NCBI GenBank assembly: GCA_017522685.1
Contig: JAFWYN010000028.1
Coordinates: 1 to 64,000 of the forward strand
Direction: 5' to 3'
DNA from: Lachnospiraceae bacterium
GTDB lineage: Bacteria; Bacillota_A; Clostridia; Lachnospirales; Lachnospiraceae
Length of the DNA stretch: 64,000 nt
Part shown: positions 25,163-32,895 of the stretch, in pieces
How the letters are laid out: each line of letters starts with the position of its first letter
Numbering within the stretch: the first letter of the stretch is position 1
The notes under the pieces: model-generated
Seen by the model: the letters and a program-made list of their open reading frames with translations, nothing else
Database searches by the model: none
What the model was told of the DNA's origin: nothing
Program-made: the position numbers and the translations under genes

Positions 25163-26182
25163 ATGCATAAAATCGTGGGAAGAGCCAGCGTGAGTCTGGT
25201 CGAAGGAATTTATATCGTAAACAGTGCCAGTGTGGTAGGTACTAAGGAAGGGCAGGGGCCTCTGGGACATTTATTTGACCGGGTGGGGACCGATGATTTG
25301 TTTGATTGTAATACCTGGGAAGAGGCAGAGAGTGCTTTACAAAAGGAAGCGGTATACATGGCCTTAAAGAAGGCCGGTAAAAAGCCGGAGGAAATACAGA
25401 TGTTGTTTGCGGGAGATTTGTTGGGCCAGTCCATTGCCTCCAGCTTTGGTTTAAAGCAGTTTGAAATCCCCCATATGGGCATATATGGCGCCTGTTCCAC
25501 CTGTGGTGCAAGCATGATGATGGGAACCATGGCTATCGAGGGCGGTTTTGCCCATCAGGCAGTCTGTGTGACTTCCAGCCACTTTGCCAGTGCGGAGAAG
25601 GAGTTTCGCTTTCCTTTGGAGTATGGTAATCAGCGCCCTTTGTCAGCTACATGGACAGTGACGGGAAGCGGAGCTTTTGTGCTGTCCGGCGAGCATCGTA
25701 AGGGTGACAGGGCCAAGATAACCGGTTTTACCATGGGAATGATTACGGATTTCGGAATAAAGGATTCCATGAATATGGGGGCGTGCATGGCCCCGGCTGC
25801 AGCATCCACCATTGAAAGACATCTGAAGGATTTTCAACGTACCCCCGGTGATTATGATAAAATCATTACCGGCGATTTGGGAAAGGTGGGCCAAACCATT
25901 CTTTTGGAGTTGCTTCGGGAGAAGGGATATGATATTGCGGATGTGCATATGGATTGCGGCATCGAAATCTATGATGCAGAAACCCAGGACACCCATGCGG
26001 GAGGCAGCGGATGCGGTTGTAGTGCAGTGACATTGTCTGCTTATATTCTGAAACAGATCGAAGAGAAATACTGGAAAAAGGTACTCTTCGTACCCACCGG
26101 AGCCCTCCTTAGCAAGACCAGCTTCAATGAGGGCCAGAGTGTGCCCGGAGTGGCACATGCGTTGGTTATTGAGGGTGTATAA
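25163..26182 (+). CDS. spoVAD: stage V sporulation protein AD
   Basis: SpoVAD belongs to the SpoVA complex that moves dipicolinic acid into the forespore; it has a thiolase-like fold and binds dipicolinate. The 339-residue length matches the family. Recognisable parts are KIVGRASVSLVEGIYIVNSASVVG, GKKEGPLG-like KEGQGPLGHLFDRV, GIYGACSTCGASMMMG, the HFASAEKEFRFPLEYGNQRP stretch and the C-terminal HAGGSGCGCSAVTLSAYIL. I chose the ATG at 25163, preceded by AAAGGAG. An upstream TTG at 25082 would add 27 atypical residues and overlap the forespore promoter. No spoVAC lies beside it and spoVAE is 1.9 kb away. Confidence 0.95.
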   Translation: MHKIVGRASVSLVEGIYIVNSASVVGTKEGQGPLGHLFDRVGTDDLFDCNTWEEAESALQKEAVYMALKKAGKKPEEIQMLFAGDLLGQSIASSFGLKQFEIPHMGIYGACSTCGASMMMGTMAIEGGFAHQAVCVTSSHFASAEKEFRFPLEYGNQRPLSATWTVTGSGAFVLSGEHRKGDRAKITGFTMGMITDFGIKDSMNMGACMAPAAASTIERHLKDFQRTPGDYDKIITGDLGKVGQTILLELLREKGYDIADVHMDCGIEIYDAETQDTHAGGSGCGCSAVTLSAYILKQIEEKYWKKVLFVPTGALLSKTSFNEGQSVPGVAHALVIEGV

Positions 26183-26189
26183 TCCTACT

Positions 26190-26343
26190 GTAACTATTCA
26201 GAACCCTCATTCGCAAAATCGCCTCTACGAGGCTTTCCTTTTGCTTATGAGGGTTTCTCGCCATATAAATGTATGAAATCAGCCCTTTGCAAGCAAGCTT
26301 GACAGGTCTGTTTCCATACATTTGCATGGCTCTGAATCGTTAC
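26190..26343 (+). repeat. two-hairpin palindromic intergenic repeat, copy A
   Basis: A 154-base non-coding element bounded by terminal inverted repeats GTAACTATTCAGAACC (26190-26205) and GGCTCTGAATCGTTAC (26328-26343). Hairpin I: CCCTCAT/ATGAGGG, GCAAAA/TTTTGC, and apical GCCTC-TAC-GAGGC. A linker TTCTCGCCATATA follows. Hairpin II: AAATGTATG/CATACATTT with inner GAAATCAG/CTGTTTC. Same length as copy B (34160-34313) and homologous along its whole length. It fills the gap between spoVAD and the next gene. Confidence 0.9.
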
Positions 26344-26434
26344 AACTTGCTTAAGAATCCCTAAACTCTCTTGCAATTATGAGATTACTTTAGTACAATG
26401 AACCTTGGATAGAATGGTAAATCAGGAGGGTATT

Positions 26435-26683
26435 ATGCGAAGGCTGGAGTTTAAAATGGAACGTCCCGGACTGCTACAGGAAGGGCAGGAGATTACGGTA
26501 ACAGAGGGAGTACTTCCCAGCAATTATTACTATACAATAGACCCTTCTTTAGCCATGTCTGCAAACATTCCTTTCCGATATCGGTTAAAGTCTAAAACCG
26601 GTAAAGTAGTAGGAATTGTGGAGAATCCCAGAGGATTCTATGTGACGGCAGAGTTTGATGAAGAGGAAGTTGATTATAAATAA
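26435..26683 (+). CDS. small conserved-looking protein, unknown function
   Basis: An 82-residue soluble protein (MRRLEFKMERPGLLQEG start) with alternating hydrophobic residues suggesting a small beta-rich fold, ending FDEEEVDYK. The ATG at 26435 has AGGAGG 5 bases upstream; an earlier in-frame TTG at 26405 lacks one. It stands between the repeat element and ridA, from which it is separated by 21 bases, so it probably shares a transcript with ridA. I do not recognise a domain and suggest no function. Confidence 0.75.
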   Translation: MRRLEFKMERPGLLQEGQEITVTEGVLPSNYYYTIDPSLAMSANIPFRYRLKSKTGKVVGIVENPRGFYVTAEFDEEEVDYK

Positions 26684-26704
26684 GCGAAAGAAGAGGGAAT
26701 GAAA

Positions 26705-27082
26705 ATGTTAAAGAAAATAACAACAGATAAGGCACCCGCAGCTATCGGACCCTATTCACAGGGCGTTGTGGCAGGAGATATGTTATATTCTTCCGGTCAG
26801 ATTGCACTGGACCCTGTGACCGGTGAAGTGGTAGGAGATAATATTGTAGAGCAGACAGAGCAGGTTATGAAGAACCTGGGTGCCATATTGGAGGCAGCAG
26901 GTGTGGGTTATGATAAAGTGGTTAAGACCACCTGTTTTCTGGCAGAGATGGAAGATTTTGCAGTATTTAACCAGATTTATGCCAGATATTTCACAGAGAA
27001 ACCTGCCAGAAGCTGTGTGGCAGTAAAGACTCTTCCTAAGAATGTGCTGTGTGAAGTAGAAGTGATAGCATACTTGGGATAG
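26705..27082 (+). CDS. ridA: RidA family enamine/imine deaminase
   Basis: RidA hydrolyses reactive enamine/imine intermediates (for example 2-aminoacrylate) made by PLP enzymes. The 125-residue length is standard. Signature parts are PAAIGPYSQGVVAGDMLYSSGQI, the middle KNLGAILEAAGVGYDKVVKTTCFL and PARSCVAVKTLPKNVLCEVEVIA, which holds the conserved substrate-binding Arg and Glu. I prefer the ATG at 26705, seven bases after GAGGG, over the ATG at 26699. The gene is followed 9 bases later by a transporter gene. Confidence 0.94.
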   Translation: MLKKITTDKAPAAIGPYSQGVVAGDMLYSSGQIALDPVTGEVVGDNIVEQTEQVMKNLGAILEAAGVGYDKVVKTTCFLAEMEDFAVFNQIYARYFTEKPARSCVAVKTLPKNVLCEVEVIAYLG

Positions 27083-27091
27083 AGGTAAGTT

Positions 27092-28009
27092 ATGACGAAT
27101 AAAGCAACAAGAAACAGTTTTTTGTTATTTTTAGCAGCCTGTATCTGGGGACTTGCCTTTGTATTTCAAAGCAAAGGGATGGAATATATGGACCCCTTTA
27201 CCTTTAATGGTGTAAGAGCTCTGATTGGCGCATTTTCATTGTTGATTTTTGTGTTGGTACGAAATCGCGTGACCGGTAAGAAATTTCGTGATTTGGATTG
27301 GAAGATTACCCTGACAGCCGGAATTTGCTGTGGTGCGGCATTGACGGCGGCCAGCACCGTCCAGCAATTCGGTATTGTGTATACCTCGGTTGGAAAAGCC
27401 GGTTTTATCACCACATTATATATTATTTTTGTACCCATTGCGGGGATATTGTTTCGACGCAAGGTTTCCCGGATTGTCTGGGTGGCAGCTGGAATGGCGG
27501 CAGTGGGTATGTACTTACTTTGTATCAATGAAAGCTTTTCCGTGAATATTGGGGATGTTCTGGTTTTTATATGTGCACTCTTTTTTACGGCACATATTAT
27601 GATAATAGACCATTTTTCGCCCAAGACGGACGGAGTGGTGATTTCCCTGATACAGTTCGCCGTTTGCGGTGTGATTTGTATGATATGTGCCTTTATATGG
27701 GGAGATCCTGCATGGAGCCAGATAACCAGTGGTATCAGTACTCTTCTATATGCAGGTGTTATGTCCTGCGGAGTAGCATATACTTTACAGATCGTAGGGC
27801 AGAACGGTGTGAATCCTACGGTAGCGGCATTGCTGATGAGTTTGGAGTCAGTGGTAGCCACCATTACCGGTGTGATTGCTTTCCAAATTGGTTTTTTAAA
27901 GGTGGATCAGACCATGACTCTGCGACAGGTTGCAGGCTGTGTGATTGTGTTTGCAGCAGTGATTTTGGTGCAGTTGCCAAAAGAATGGTTTGAAAAAAAG
28001 AAAGCTTAG
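27092..28009 (+). CDS. EamA/DMT-family transporter
   Basis: A 305-residue membrane protein with ten predicted segments arranged as two EamA repeats of five. Visible signatures are the first segment FLLFLAACIWGLAFVFQSKGMEYMDPFTFNGVRALIGA and the second-repeat AALLMSLESVVATITGVIAF. Members export or import small metabolites such as amino acids, but the substrate cannot be read from sequence. Position after ridA may hint at amino-acid-related export; this is weak. It lies between the two spoVA genes. Confidence 0.92.
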   Translation: MTNKATRNSFLLFLAACIWGLAFVFQSKGMEYMDPFTFNGVRALIGAFSLLIFVLVRNRVTGKKFRDLDWKITLTAGICCGAALTAASTVQQFGIVYTSVGKAGFITTLYIIFVPIAGILFRRKVSRIVWVAAGMAAVGMYLLCINESFSVNIGDVLVFICALFFTAHIMIIDHFSPKTDGVVISLIQFAVCGVICMICAFIWGDPAWSQITSGISTLLYAGVMSCGVAYTLQIVGQNGVNPTVAALLMSLESVVATITGVIAFQIGFLKVDQTMTLRQVAGCVIVFAAVILVQLPKEWFEKKKA

Positions 28010-28010
28010 T

Positions 28011-28040
28011 ACATATTATTTTCCTGTCAGAGCAATACTA
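28011..28040 (+). promoter_or_regulatory. possible forespore promoter of spoVAE
   Basis: ACATA (28011-28015), 18 bases, AATACTA (28034-28040). Each element misses the sigma-G consensus (GHATR, CATWHTA) by one base. It would let spoVAE be expressed in the forespore independently of the three genes upstream. Confidence 0.35.
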
Positions 28041-28071
28041 AGAGTAAATCTTTTAGAAGGAGTGACAGGAG

Positions 28072-28428
28072 ATGAATTATGTCATAGCATTTTGGGTCGG
28101 GGGAGCGGTTTGCGCTTTGGTACAGATTTTGATGGAAAAGACCAAGCTGTTGCCGGGACGCATTATGGTACTTTTGGTAGTAAGTGGAGCAGTATTGAGT
28201 TTCTTTGGCCTTTTTACTCCCTTCCAGGAGTTTGCGGGCGCAGGTGCAAGTGTGCCCCTGTTGGGCTTCGGGCATGTGCTGATGGAGGGAGTAAAAGAAG
28301 CAGTGGAAGAACAGGGGATTTTGGGCTTGTTTACCGGCGGATTAAAAGCAGGTGCGGCGGGAACTGCAAGTGCTTTGATTTTCGGATATATAGCCAGTCT
28401 GCTGTTTAAGCCAAAGATGAAAAGATAA
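28072..28428 (+). CDS. spoVAE: stage V sporulation protein AE (SpoVAEb type)
   Basis: A 118-residue membrane protein of the SpoVA dipicolinate channel. It aligns by eye with Bacillus SpoVAEb: AFWVGGAVCALVQILMEKTKLLPGRIMV, SFFGLFTPFQEFAGAGASVPLLGFGHVL, and EEQGILGLFTGGLKAGAAGTASALIFGYIASLLFKP. Four hydrophobic segments are visible. AGGAG lies 8 bases before the ATG. In most relatives spoVAC, spoVAD and spoVAE are adjacent; here spoVAE is cut off from spoVAD by an unknown gene, ridA and a transporter gene, and no spoVAC is in the window. Confidence 0.93.
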   Translation: MNYVIAFWVGGAVCALVQILMEKTKLLPGRIMVLLVVSGAVLSFFGLFTPFQEFAGAGASVPLLGFGHVLMEGVKEAVEEQGILGLFTGGLKAGAAGTASALIFGYIASLLFKPKMKR

Positions 28429-28445
28429 AGAAACAAGGGATGTAT

Positions 28446-30515
28446 ATGAGCATTTGGTTAATTTATGGAATTTCTTTAATTGCAATGGAGTTATTTTACC
28501 ATTTTGGGTGCTATGGACTGAAGGGAATCAGTCCCTTGTTACCCATTGCGTTGATTGCTGTCATTGCGACCCTTCAGACATTGGTTGTTTGCCTGGTTAA
28601 AAAGAAGCAACAAAAAATACTGTTTTGGTGTTTTTTGATTGCTGACTACATATTGTTTTTGGTACAAACCGTATATTATACCGTATTCCGTCAGCCTTTG
28701 CAGGTAAGGGCAGCGTTGGTAGGAGGGCAGGATGCGTTGACCAATTATTACCGGGAAGCCGGTATGGGTATCTTAAAAGCCTTGCCGATTCTGGCATTGC
28801 TGGCATTACCCCTTGTGGTGAGCTATGTGTTGATTCGAAAGAAGAAGGTAAGCTTTAAGAATACCAACAGTCTTCAAAAGATACGAATCTGCTTTGGATT
28901 CGGTGCATCCCTTTTGTTGTTCTATGTGGTTTTCGGAGTGGGAAAATATACAAAGGCAGAGTATTATGAAGTTTATTCAGAGTTTTATGCACCGGATATG
29001 GTGGCAGAAAAGATGGGAGTTATTACACTGGCGCAAAGAGATTTGTTCTTTGAGATAGAGTCTTTGTTTGGCGGCGATTCCGGAGCCGGTATGGTGGAGA
29101 ATGCAGAATTGCCGGCTATAACAACACCCATGCCGGGGCTGGTATTTACTCCTACACCAACTCCTGTAACAGAAAATGATACGGAAGTGACAGAACCGGA
29201 TGCCACACCCACACCCACACCGGCACCTCAGGTTTTTGAGTTGAATGTGGATAAACTGGTGCAGGAATCTCAAAGCAATAAGCAGACCAAATGGTTGGCG
29301 GAGTATATAACCACCATGCAGCCCACGAAGACCAATGCCTATACGGGAATGTTTGAAGGATATAATTTGATTTATCTGACTGCGGAAGGTTTTTCGACCT
29401 ACGCCATTCATCCGGATCTGACACCTACGCTGTATAAGCTGGTGAATTCCGGATTTGTATTTAACAATTATTATGTGCCCCTGTGGCAGACCAGTACCAG
29501 TGACGGTGAATATGTGAACTGTACCGGTTTGATTCCGGACGGACAGTTTAGCATGCGTAAGAGCGGTTCCAATAATATGGCCTTTAGCTTGCCACGTTTT
29601 TTTGAAAAAGAGGGCGTAACCAGTTATGCATATCACAACAATACCATGTCTTATTATGACCGCCATATTACACATCCGAATCTGGGATACATATTTAAAG
29701 CATCTAAGCTGGGCGAATGTTCGGAGGCAGAATACGGACAATATATTTTCCCCATGGAGAATCCGGGCAGATGGCCGGCCTCCGACTATGAGATGATGGT
29801 GGGAAGTATTCCGGAGTACATTAATATGGACCGTTTTCATATATACTATATGACAGTTTCCGGACATATGTATTACAGCTTTTCCGGTAACAGTATGTCT
29901 TCCAGAAATAAGGATGCGGTGAAGCATCTGGATATGTCAGAGAATGCCAGAGCTTATTATGCCTGCCATATTGAGCTGGATAAGGCACTGCAGTATCTGA
30001 TAGAACAGTTGGAGGCGGCAGGAAAGTTGGAAAATACTGTAATTTGTCTGAGTGCAGACCATTATCCTTATGGTATGACAGAAGAGGAGTATGAGGAGCT
30101 TGCGGGTAAGGATTTGTCACAGGATATGGATAAGTTCCGCAACAGCCTGATTCTGTGGAATGTGGGCATAGAAGAGCCCATCGTAGTGGATAAAGCATGC
30201 TGTTCCATTGATATTTTGCCGACGTTATTGAATTTGTTTGGATTTGAATTTGACTCCAGAATGTATGCCGGTAGGGATATTTTCTCAGAGGAGGAAGGTG
30301 TGGTTATCTTTAATAACCGTAGCTTTGTGACAGATACGGTATATTATGACAAGAAGGCCAAGACTACTACCTGGAAGAGAGAGCTGACACCGGAACAGCA
30401 GGACTTGTATATGGAATATATGCAGGCAGAAGTAAAGCGCCGATATTCCTTCAGCGCTTATATCCTGCAAGAGAATTATTATCAGATTATAACGGATTGT
30501 CTGATGAATCCGTAA
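28446..30515 (+). CDS. LTA synthase family sulfatase-fold membrane enzyme
   Basis: A 689-residue protein with five N-terminal membrane segments (within 1-165) and a large extracellular sulfatase-like domain (about 300-640). LtaS enzymes move glycerol-phosphate from phosphatidylglycerol onto a growing teichoic-acid-like chain. Catalytic features: Glu314 in IYLTAEGFS, nucleophile Thr351 in QTSTSDGEY, VSGHMYYSF near 471 and Asp538-His539 in SADHYPYG. Between membrane and catalytic parts is a Thr-Pro-rich linker (about 223-262, runs of TP). I chose the ATG at 28446 because AAGGG is 6 bases upstream. The exact polymer made is unknown. It ends 3 bases from the stop of the convergent gene. Confidence 0.88.
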   Translation: MSIWLIYGISLIAMELFYHFGCYGLKGISPLLPIALIAVIATLQTLVVCLVKKKQQKILFWCFLIADYILFLVQTVYYTVFRQPLQVRAALVGGQDALTNYYREAGMGILKALPILALLALPLVVSYVLIRKKKVSFKNTNSLQKIRICFGFGASLLLFYVVFGVGKYTKAEYYEVYSEFYAPDMVAEKMGVITLAQRDLFFEIESLFGGDSGAGMVENAELPAITTPMPGLVFTPTPTPVTENDTEVTEPDATPTPTPAPQVFELNVDKLVQESQSNKQTKWLAEYITTMQPTKTNAYTGMFEGYNLIYLTAEGFSTYAIHPDLTPTLYKLVNSGFVFNNYYVPLWQTSTSDGEYVNCTGLIPDGQFSMRKSGSNNMAFSLPRFFEKEGVTSYAYHNNTMSYYDRHITHPNLGYIFKASKLGECSEAEYGQYIFPMENPGRWPASDYEMMVGSIPEYINMDRFHIYYMTVSGHMYYSFSGNSMSSRNKDAVKHLDMSENARAYYACHIELDKALQYLIEQLEAAGKLENTVICLSADHYPYGMTEEEYEELAGKDLSQDMDKFRNSLILWNVGIEEPIVVDKACCSIDILPTLLNLFGFEFDSRMYAGRDIFSEEEGVVIFNNRSFVTDTVYYDKKAKTTTWKRELTPEQQDLYMEYMQAEVKRRYSFSAYILQENYYQIITDCLMNP

Positions 30516-30518
30516 TTG

Positions 30519-31022
30519 TTAAAGAATTTCATAATCTATATTTTTGCGGGCAAGGAACTGTTGCAGGGCCTTGTCCCAAATATTATCAGGTTCTTTACTC
30601 ATAACGAAGGTGTGGAAGGCGCTACCTGTGGTCAATACCACTTGGCTGCCGTCATACTTGATGGTGAGTACAAGGGCCTTTATTTGTTCTGCGGGTATAT
30701 TGCAATTACCGGCAGCCAGTAATTTGCCTACGGATTCCTGTTTCAGATGAAGGACAAATTTGAAAAAGAGGGGAGTCCGCTTGCCTTTAATTAAGTTGAA
30801 GCAGAGCGGCTTCATATCCTTCCATTCGCTAAAATCATAAGGCATGGAAGGGATTTCATCCAAGTTGTCGGAAGTGAAAAACTCTTTATTGATATGCCCG
30901 TCAATCTGATAGGTATTGGCGGTGGAAATCATGGCTTCGGCCATGAGGAAGTTGTCAAATGTATCAGCTACCAAAAGATGATTCATAAAATTTTTGGTAG
31001 AGAGAATTTTAAATGCCAGCAT
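30519..31022 (-). CDS. conserved hypothetical protein, DUF5721-like
   Basis: A 167-residue soluble protein that I believe belongs to the Lachnospiraceae family DUF5721: N-terminus MLAFKILSTKNFMNHLLVADTFDNFLMAEAMI, then TANTYQIDGHINKEFFTSDNL and FNLIKGKRTPLFFKFVLHL. Function is unknown. The ATG has an AAAGGA site. It lies 23 bases after the LytTR regulator gene on the same strand, so the two are probably one transcript. It converges on the LTA synthase gene with only 3 bases between stop codons and no terminator. Confidence 0.8.
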   Translation of the reverse strand: MLAFKILSTKNFMNHLLVADTFDNFLMAEAMISTANTYQIDGHINKEFFTSDNLDEIPSMPYDFSEWKDMKPLCFNLIKGKRTPLFFKFVLHLKQESVGKLLAAGNCNIPAEQIKALVLTIKYDGSQVVLTTGSAFHTFVMSKEPDNIWDKALQQFLARKNIDYEIL

Positions 31023-31045
31023 AGGAATATCCTTTCTGAATAGTA

Positions 31046-31732
31046 CTAGGGTTGTATGGATTTTGTAACGGCAGGCGTAGTAACAAAGCGCTTGCCGTCT
31101 TTCATGGTCACGGATAAGAAACCGGTACGTGCCACATGTGCCTGGTTGATGATTATATTGCCGGACAATAGCAGAAAGACCTTATGATGCATCCACTGGC
31201 TATATAGATTTTCAATTCCGGAGGTGACTTGAATGATACGGCCGTCCTGAAGATGTACTTTGGAATGTTTGCCTGCGCCGATAGAATATAGGATATCCTC
31301 CGCGGTTATGTAATAGGTGTCTGTATCATCACGCAATTCGATGCGGGGAACGGCACTTAGCTTCCACTCATAGGCTTGGTCCAAAGAAGCAGTCAGATGG
31401 TCCACCTTGATAGGCTTGTCCAGAAAAAATATATTTTCCGGAAAGCTTTCTGCACGATAATCCAAGTCCGAACAGCACATAAATATGGGCACCTGCACAC
31501 CAATGTCACAAAGCTTTTTTGCTACCTGAGTGCCGGTGATGCCTTCACTTTTGCACATGTCTATATAGAAAATATCGTATTGCATGGGACTGCGAAGAAG
31601 GGCATTTTCATTGCCGTAGGAATCAATATAAAGTCCTTCGGTCAGTTTGGCACGACGGTCCGATTCTCTTCCCAATAAACGCTCCATTTGCTTGCGGTCA
31701 GCTATATTATCATCACAAACTGCTACGTGCAT
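31046..31732 (-). CDS. LytTR-type response regulator (AgrA/VirR family)
   Basis: A 228-residue regulator: receiver domain (about 1-120; VAVCDDN acidic pocket, putative phospho-Asp in YDIFYIDM, Lys in FLDKPIK) and LytTR DNA-binding domain (about 135-228; EDILYSIGAGKHSKVHLQDG, MHHKVFLLLSGNIIINQAHV). LytTR regulators often control peptide, competence or surface genes. I chose the ATG at 31732 with AAAGGAG just upstream. A longer in-frame reading would run back into the repeat element at 31768-31911. No histidine kinase gene is adjacent, so its partner must be elsewhere. Confidence 0.9.
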   Translation of the reverse strand: MHVAVCDDNIADRKQMERLLGRESDRRAKLTEGLYIDSYGNENALLRSPMQYDIFYIDMCKSEGITGTQVAKKLCDIGVQVPIFMCCSDLDYRAESFPENIFFLDKPIKVDHLTASLDQAYEWKLSAVPRIELRDDTDTYYITAEDILYSIGAGKHSKVHLQDGRIIQVTSGIENLYSQWMHHKVFLLLSGNIIINQAHVARTGFLSVTMKDGKRFVTTPAVTKSIQP

Positions 31733-31767
31733 GACAGTTCTCCTTTGTGGGTATCCTGAAAAAATTA

Positions 31768-31911
31768 TTGTCGCTTCAGAGCCAACCTCGAAAATACTTC
31801 GTATTTCCTCGGTGTGGCGTATACGCCAAATAGTTTCATACAATAACATACTCTGAAAAGCAAGTATTTCTTATATTTCTGATGAAACTGCTTGGCTCTG
31901 AACGGTTATAC
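31768..31911 (+). repeat. diverged copy D of the two-hairpin intergenic repeat
   Basis: TTCAGAGCC (31775-31783) and GGCTCTGAA (31894-31902) are perfect inverted ends matching the cores of copies A-C. The outer bases (GTAAC/GTTAC) are degraded. Inside are AAATAC-TTC-GTATTT, a CGCCAAATA segment matching the conserved linker CGCCATATA, GGCGTATACGCC, and AGTTTCAT/ATGAAACT as the second stem. The order and orientation match copies A and B. It lies between the LytTR gene and a DUF6512-like gene. Confidence 0.65.
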
Positions 31912-31957
31912 ATATTATAGAACTCTTTGCTTTCGGTGTAAAGAGAGAATCCTCTCA

Positions 31958-32485
31958 TTAGGGAGCACGGAATAAACCAAGAGAGGGAGGATATACGGTG
32001 AATATCATGAATAGGACAAGAAGTGTAAAGGTAAGCAGAAGGCTTAGCCGGGGATTGCAATGTAAAAGTTTCTCGGAATTTAACTTGCGATAGCTGTAAA
32101 GATAGGCAGTACTCATGCCAACAAAATAAATTACAATATTCAGCCAGTCAATTACCGCCCCCAGCACACCGGTGTAGGTGTAGAACAGCACAACGATGAC
32201 CAGCATGCCCAAAAGTGCGGAGCGAAGCTTAATACAGGAGAAGTCTTCACGTTGTATTCTGCCAATAAAAAATTCTGATACAGATACTATCAGAATCGGT
32301 AGGAATACCAACTTCAGATGTTCCCAGGTGGATTCATTTACCGGAAAAAACAAACCTACGAAAAAGTTATCGTCACTCCACTCGTAAACAAAATGAGAGA
32401 GTGTTCCTAAGAGGGAAGCTGTCAGGAAGGAAATACCTTCTAATGTTTTTATGGAGTATTTGGAAATGGGTTGGAAGTCAGACAT
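31958..32485 (-). CDS. integral membrane protein, DUF6512-like
   Basis: A 175-residue protein with about five or six hydrophobic segments. The sequence LGTLSHFVYEWSDDNFFVGLFFPVNESTWEHLKLVFLP (residues about 27-63) is the hallmark of the DUF6512 family common in Clostridia, as far as I recall it. No catalytic motif or known function. It is a single gene followed downstream by the diverged repeat copy and preceded by the terminator of the DUF1294-argG unit. Confidence 0.82.
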   Translation of the reverse strand: MSDFQPISKYSIKTLEGISFLTASLLGTLSHFVYEWSDDNFFVGLFFPVNESTWEHLKLVFLPILIVSVSEFFIGRIQREDFSCIKLRSALLGMLVIVVLFYTYTGVLGAVIDWLNIVIYFVGMSTAYLYSYRKLNSEKLLHCNPRLSLLLTFTLLVLFMIFTVYPPSLGLFRAP

Positions 32486-32582
32486 GGATAGGATTCCCTT
32501 TCAAAACGCATATTTTATAGATATCAGTATACGCAATGGGTACTTGAATCATGTATCCGAAAAGCAGATTTCAAAGAAATAA

Positions 32583-32613
32583 ACAGACCCCCTATCAGAA
32601 CTGATAGAGGGTC
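32583..32613 (-). terminator. terminator after argG-DUF1294 unit
   Basis: On the leftward strand GACCCTCTATCAG pairs with CTGATAGGGGGTC (one mismatch; 32613-32586) and a T-rich tail TGTTTATTTC follows. Confidence 0.8.
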
Positions 32614-32620
32614 GTCATTA

Positions 32621-32893
32621 TTACGAAGTCAAATAAACTGCAATTGCCAGCTGTATAAAGAATATGATGGGCAGGCCGGCTACAAAGTACCAATGCTTGG
32701 TTTTGTGGCGGAAATGAAACATTCCGAATATGGAGCCCACACTACCGCCTAAGATGGCGATGGAAAACAGGGTAGCTTCCGGTATGCGCCATGCATGCCG
32801 CTTGGCTTTTACTTTATCCAAGCCCATGGAGGCATAGCCTGCAATATTCATAAATACAAAGTAGGCAATCAGAACAAATACGATGGGTTCCAT
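32621..32893 (-). CDS. DUF1294 family small membrane protein
   Basis: A 90-residue protein with three hydrophobic segments. The central motif MGLDKVKAKRHAWRIPEATLFSIAILGGSVGSIFGM is the DUF1294 signature, where a D-K-x-x-A-x-x-x-x-x-R-I-P-E core precedes two membrane helices. The HKTKHWYF segment near the C-terminus is also typical. Function is unknown. It starts 2 bases after the argG stop and shares its transcript, though nothing links it to arginine synthesis. Confidence 0.92.
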   Translation of the reverse strand: MEPIVFVLIAYFVFMNIAGYASMGLDKVKAKRHAWRIPEATLFSIAILGGSVGSIFGMFHFRHKTKHWYFVAGLPIIFFIQLAIAVYLTS

Positions 32894-32895
32894 TC

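Noticed and set aside
29150..29225. Short tandem repeats (ACACCC/ACTCCT-like) as a possible CRISPR or microsatellite
   Set aside because: They are codons for a Thr-Pro linker inside the LTA synthase gene. No CRISPR array was seen anywhere in the window.
28977..29927. 316-codon frame opposite the LTA synthase gene
   Set aside because: Antisense to conserved catalytic motifs; the product is Cys/His/Arg-rich without domains and has no start signal.
31733..31849. N-terminal extension of the LytTR regulator
   Set aside because: It would translate part of the diverged repeat; the receiver domain begins at the ATG at 31732, which has a strong ribosome site.
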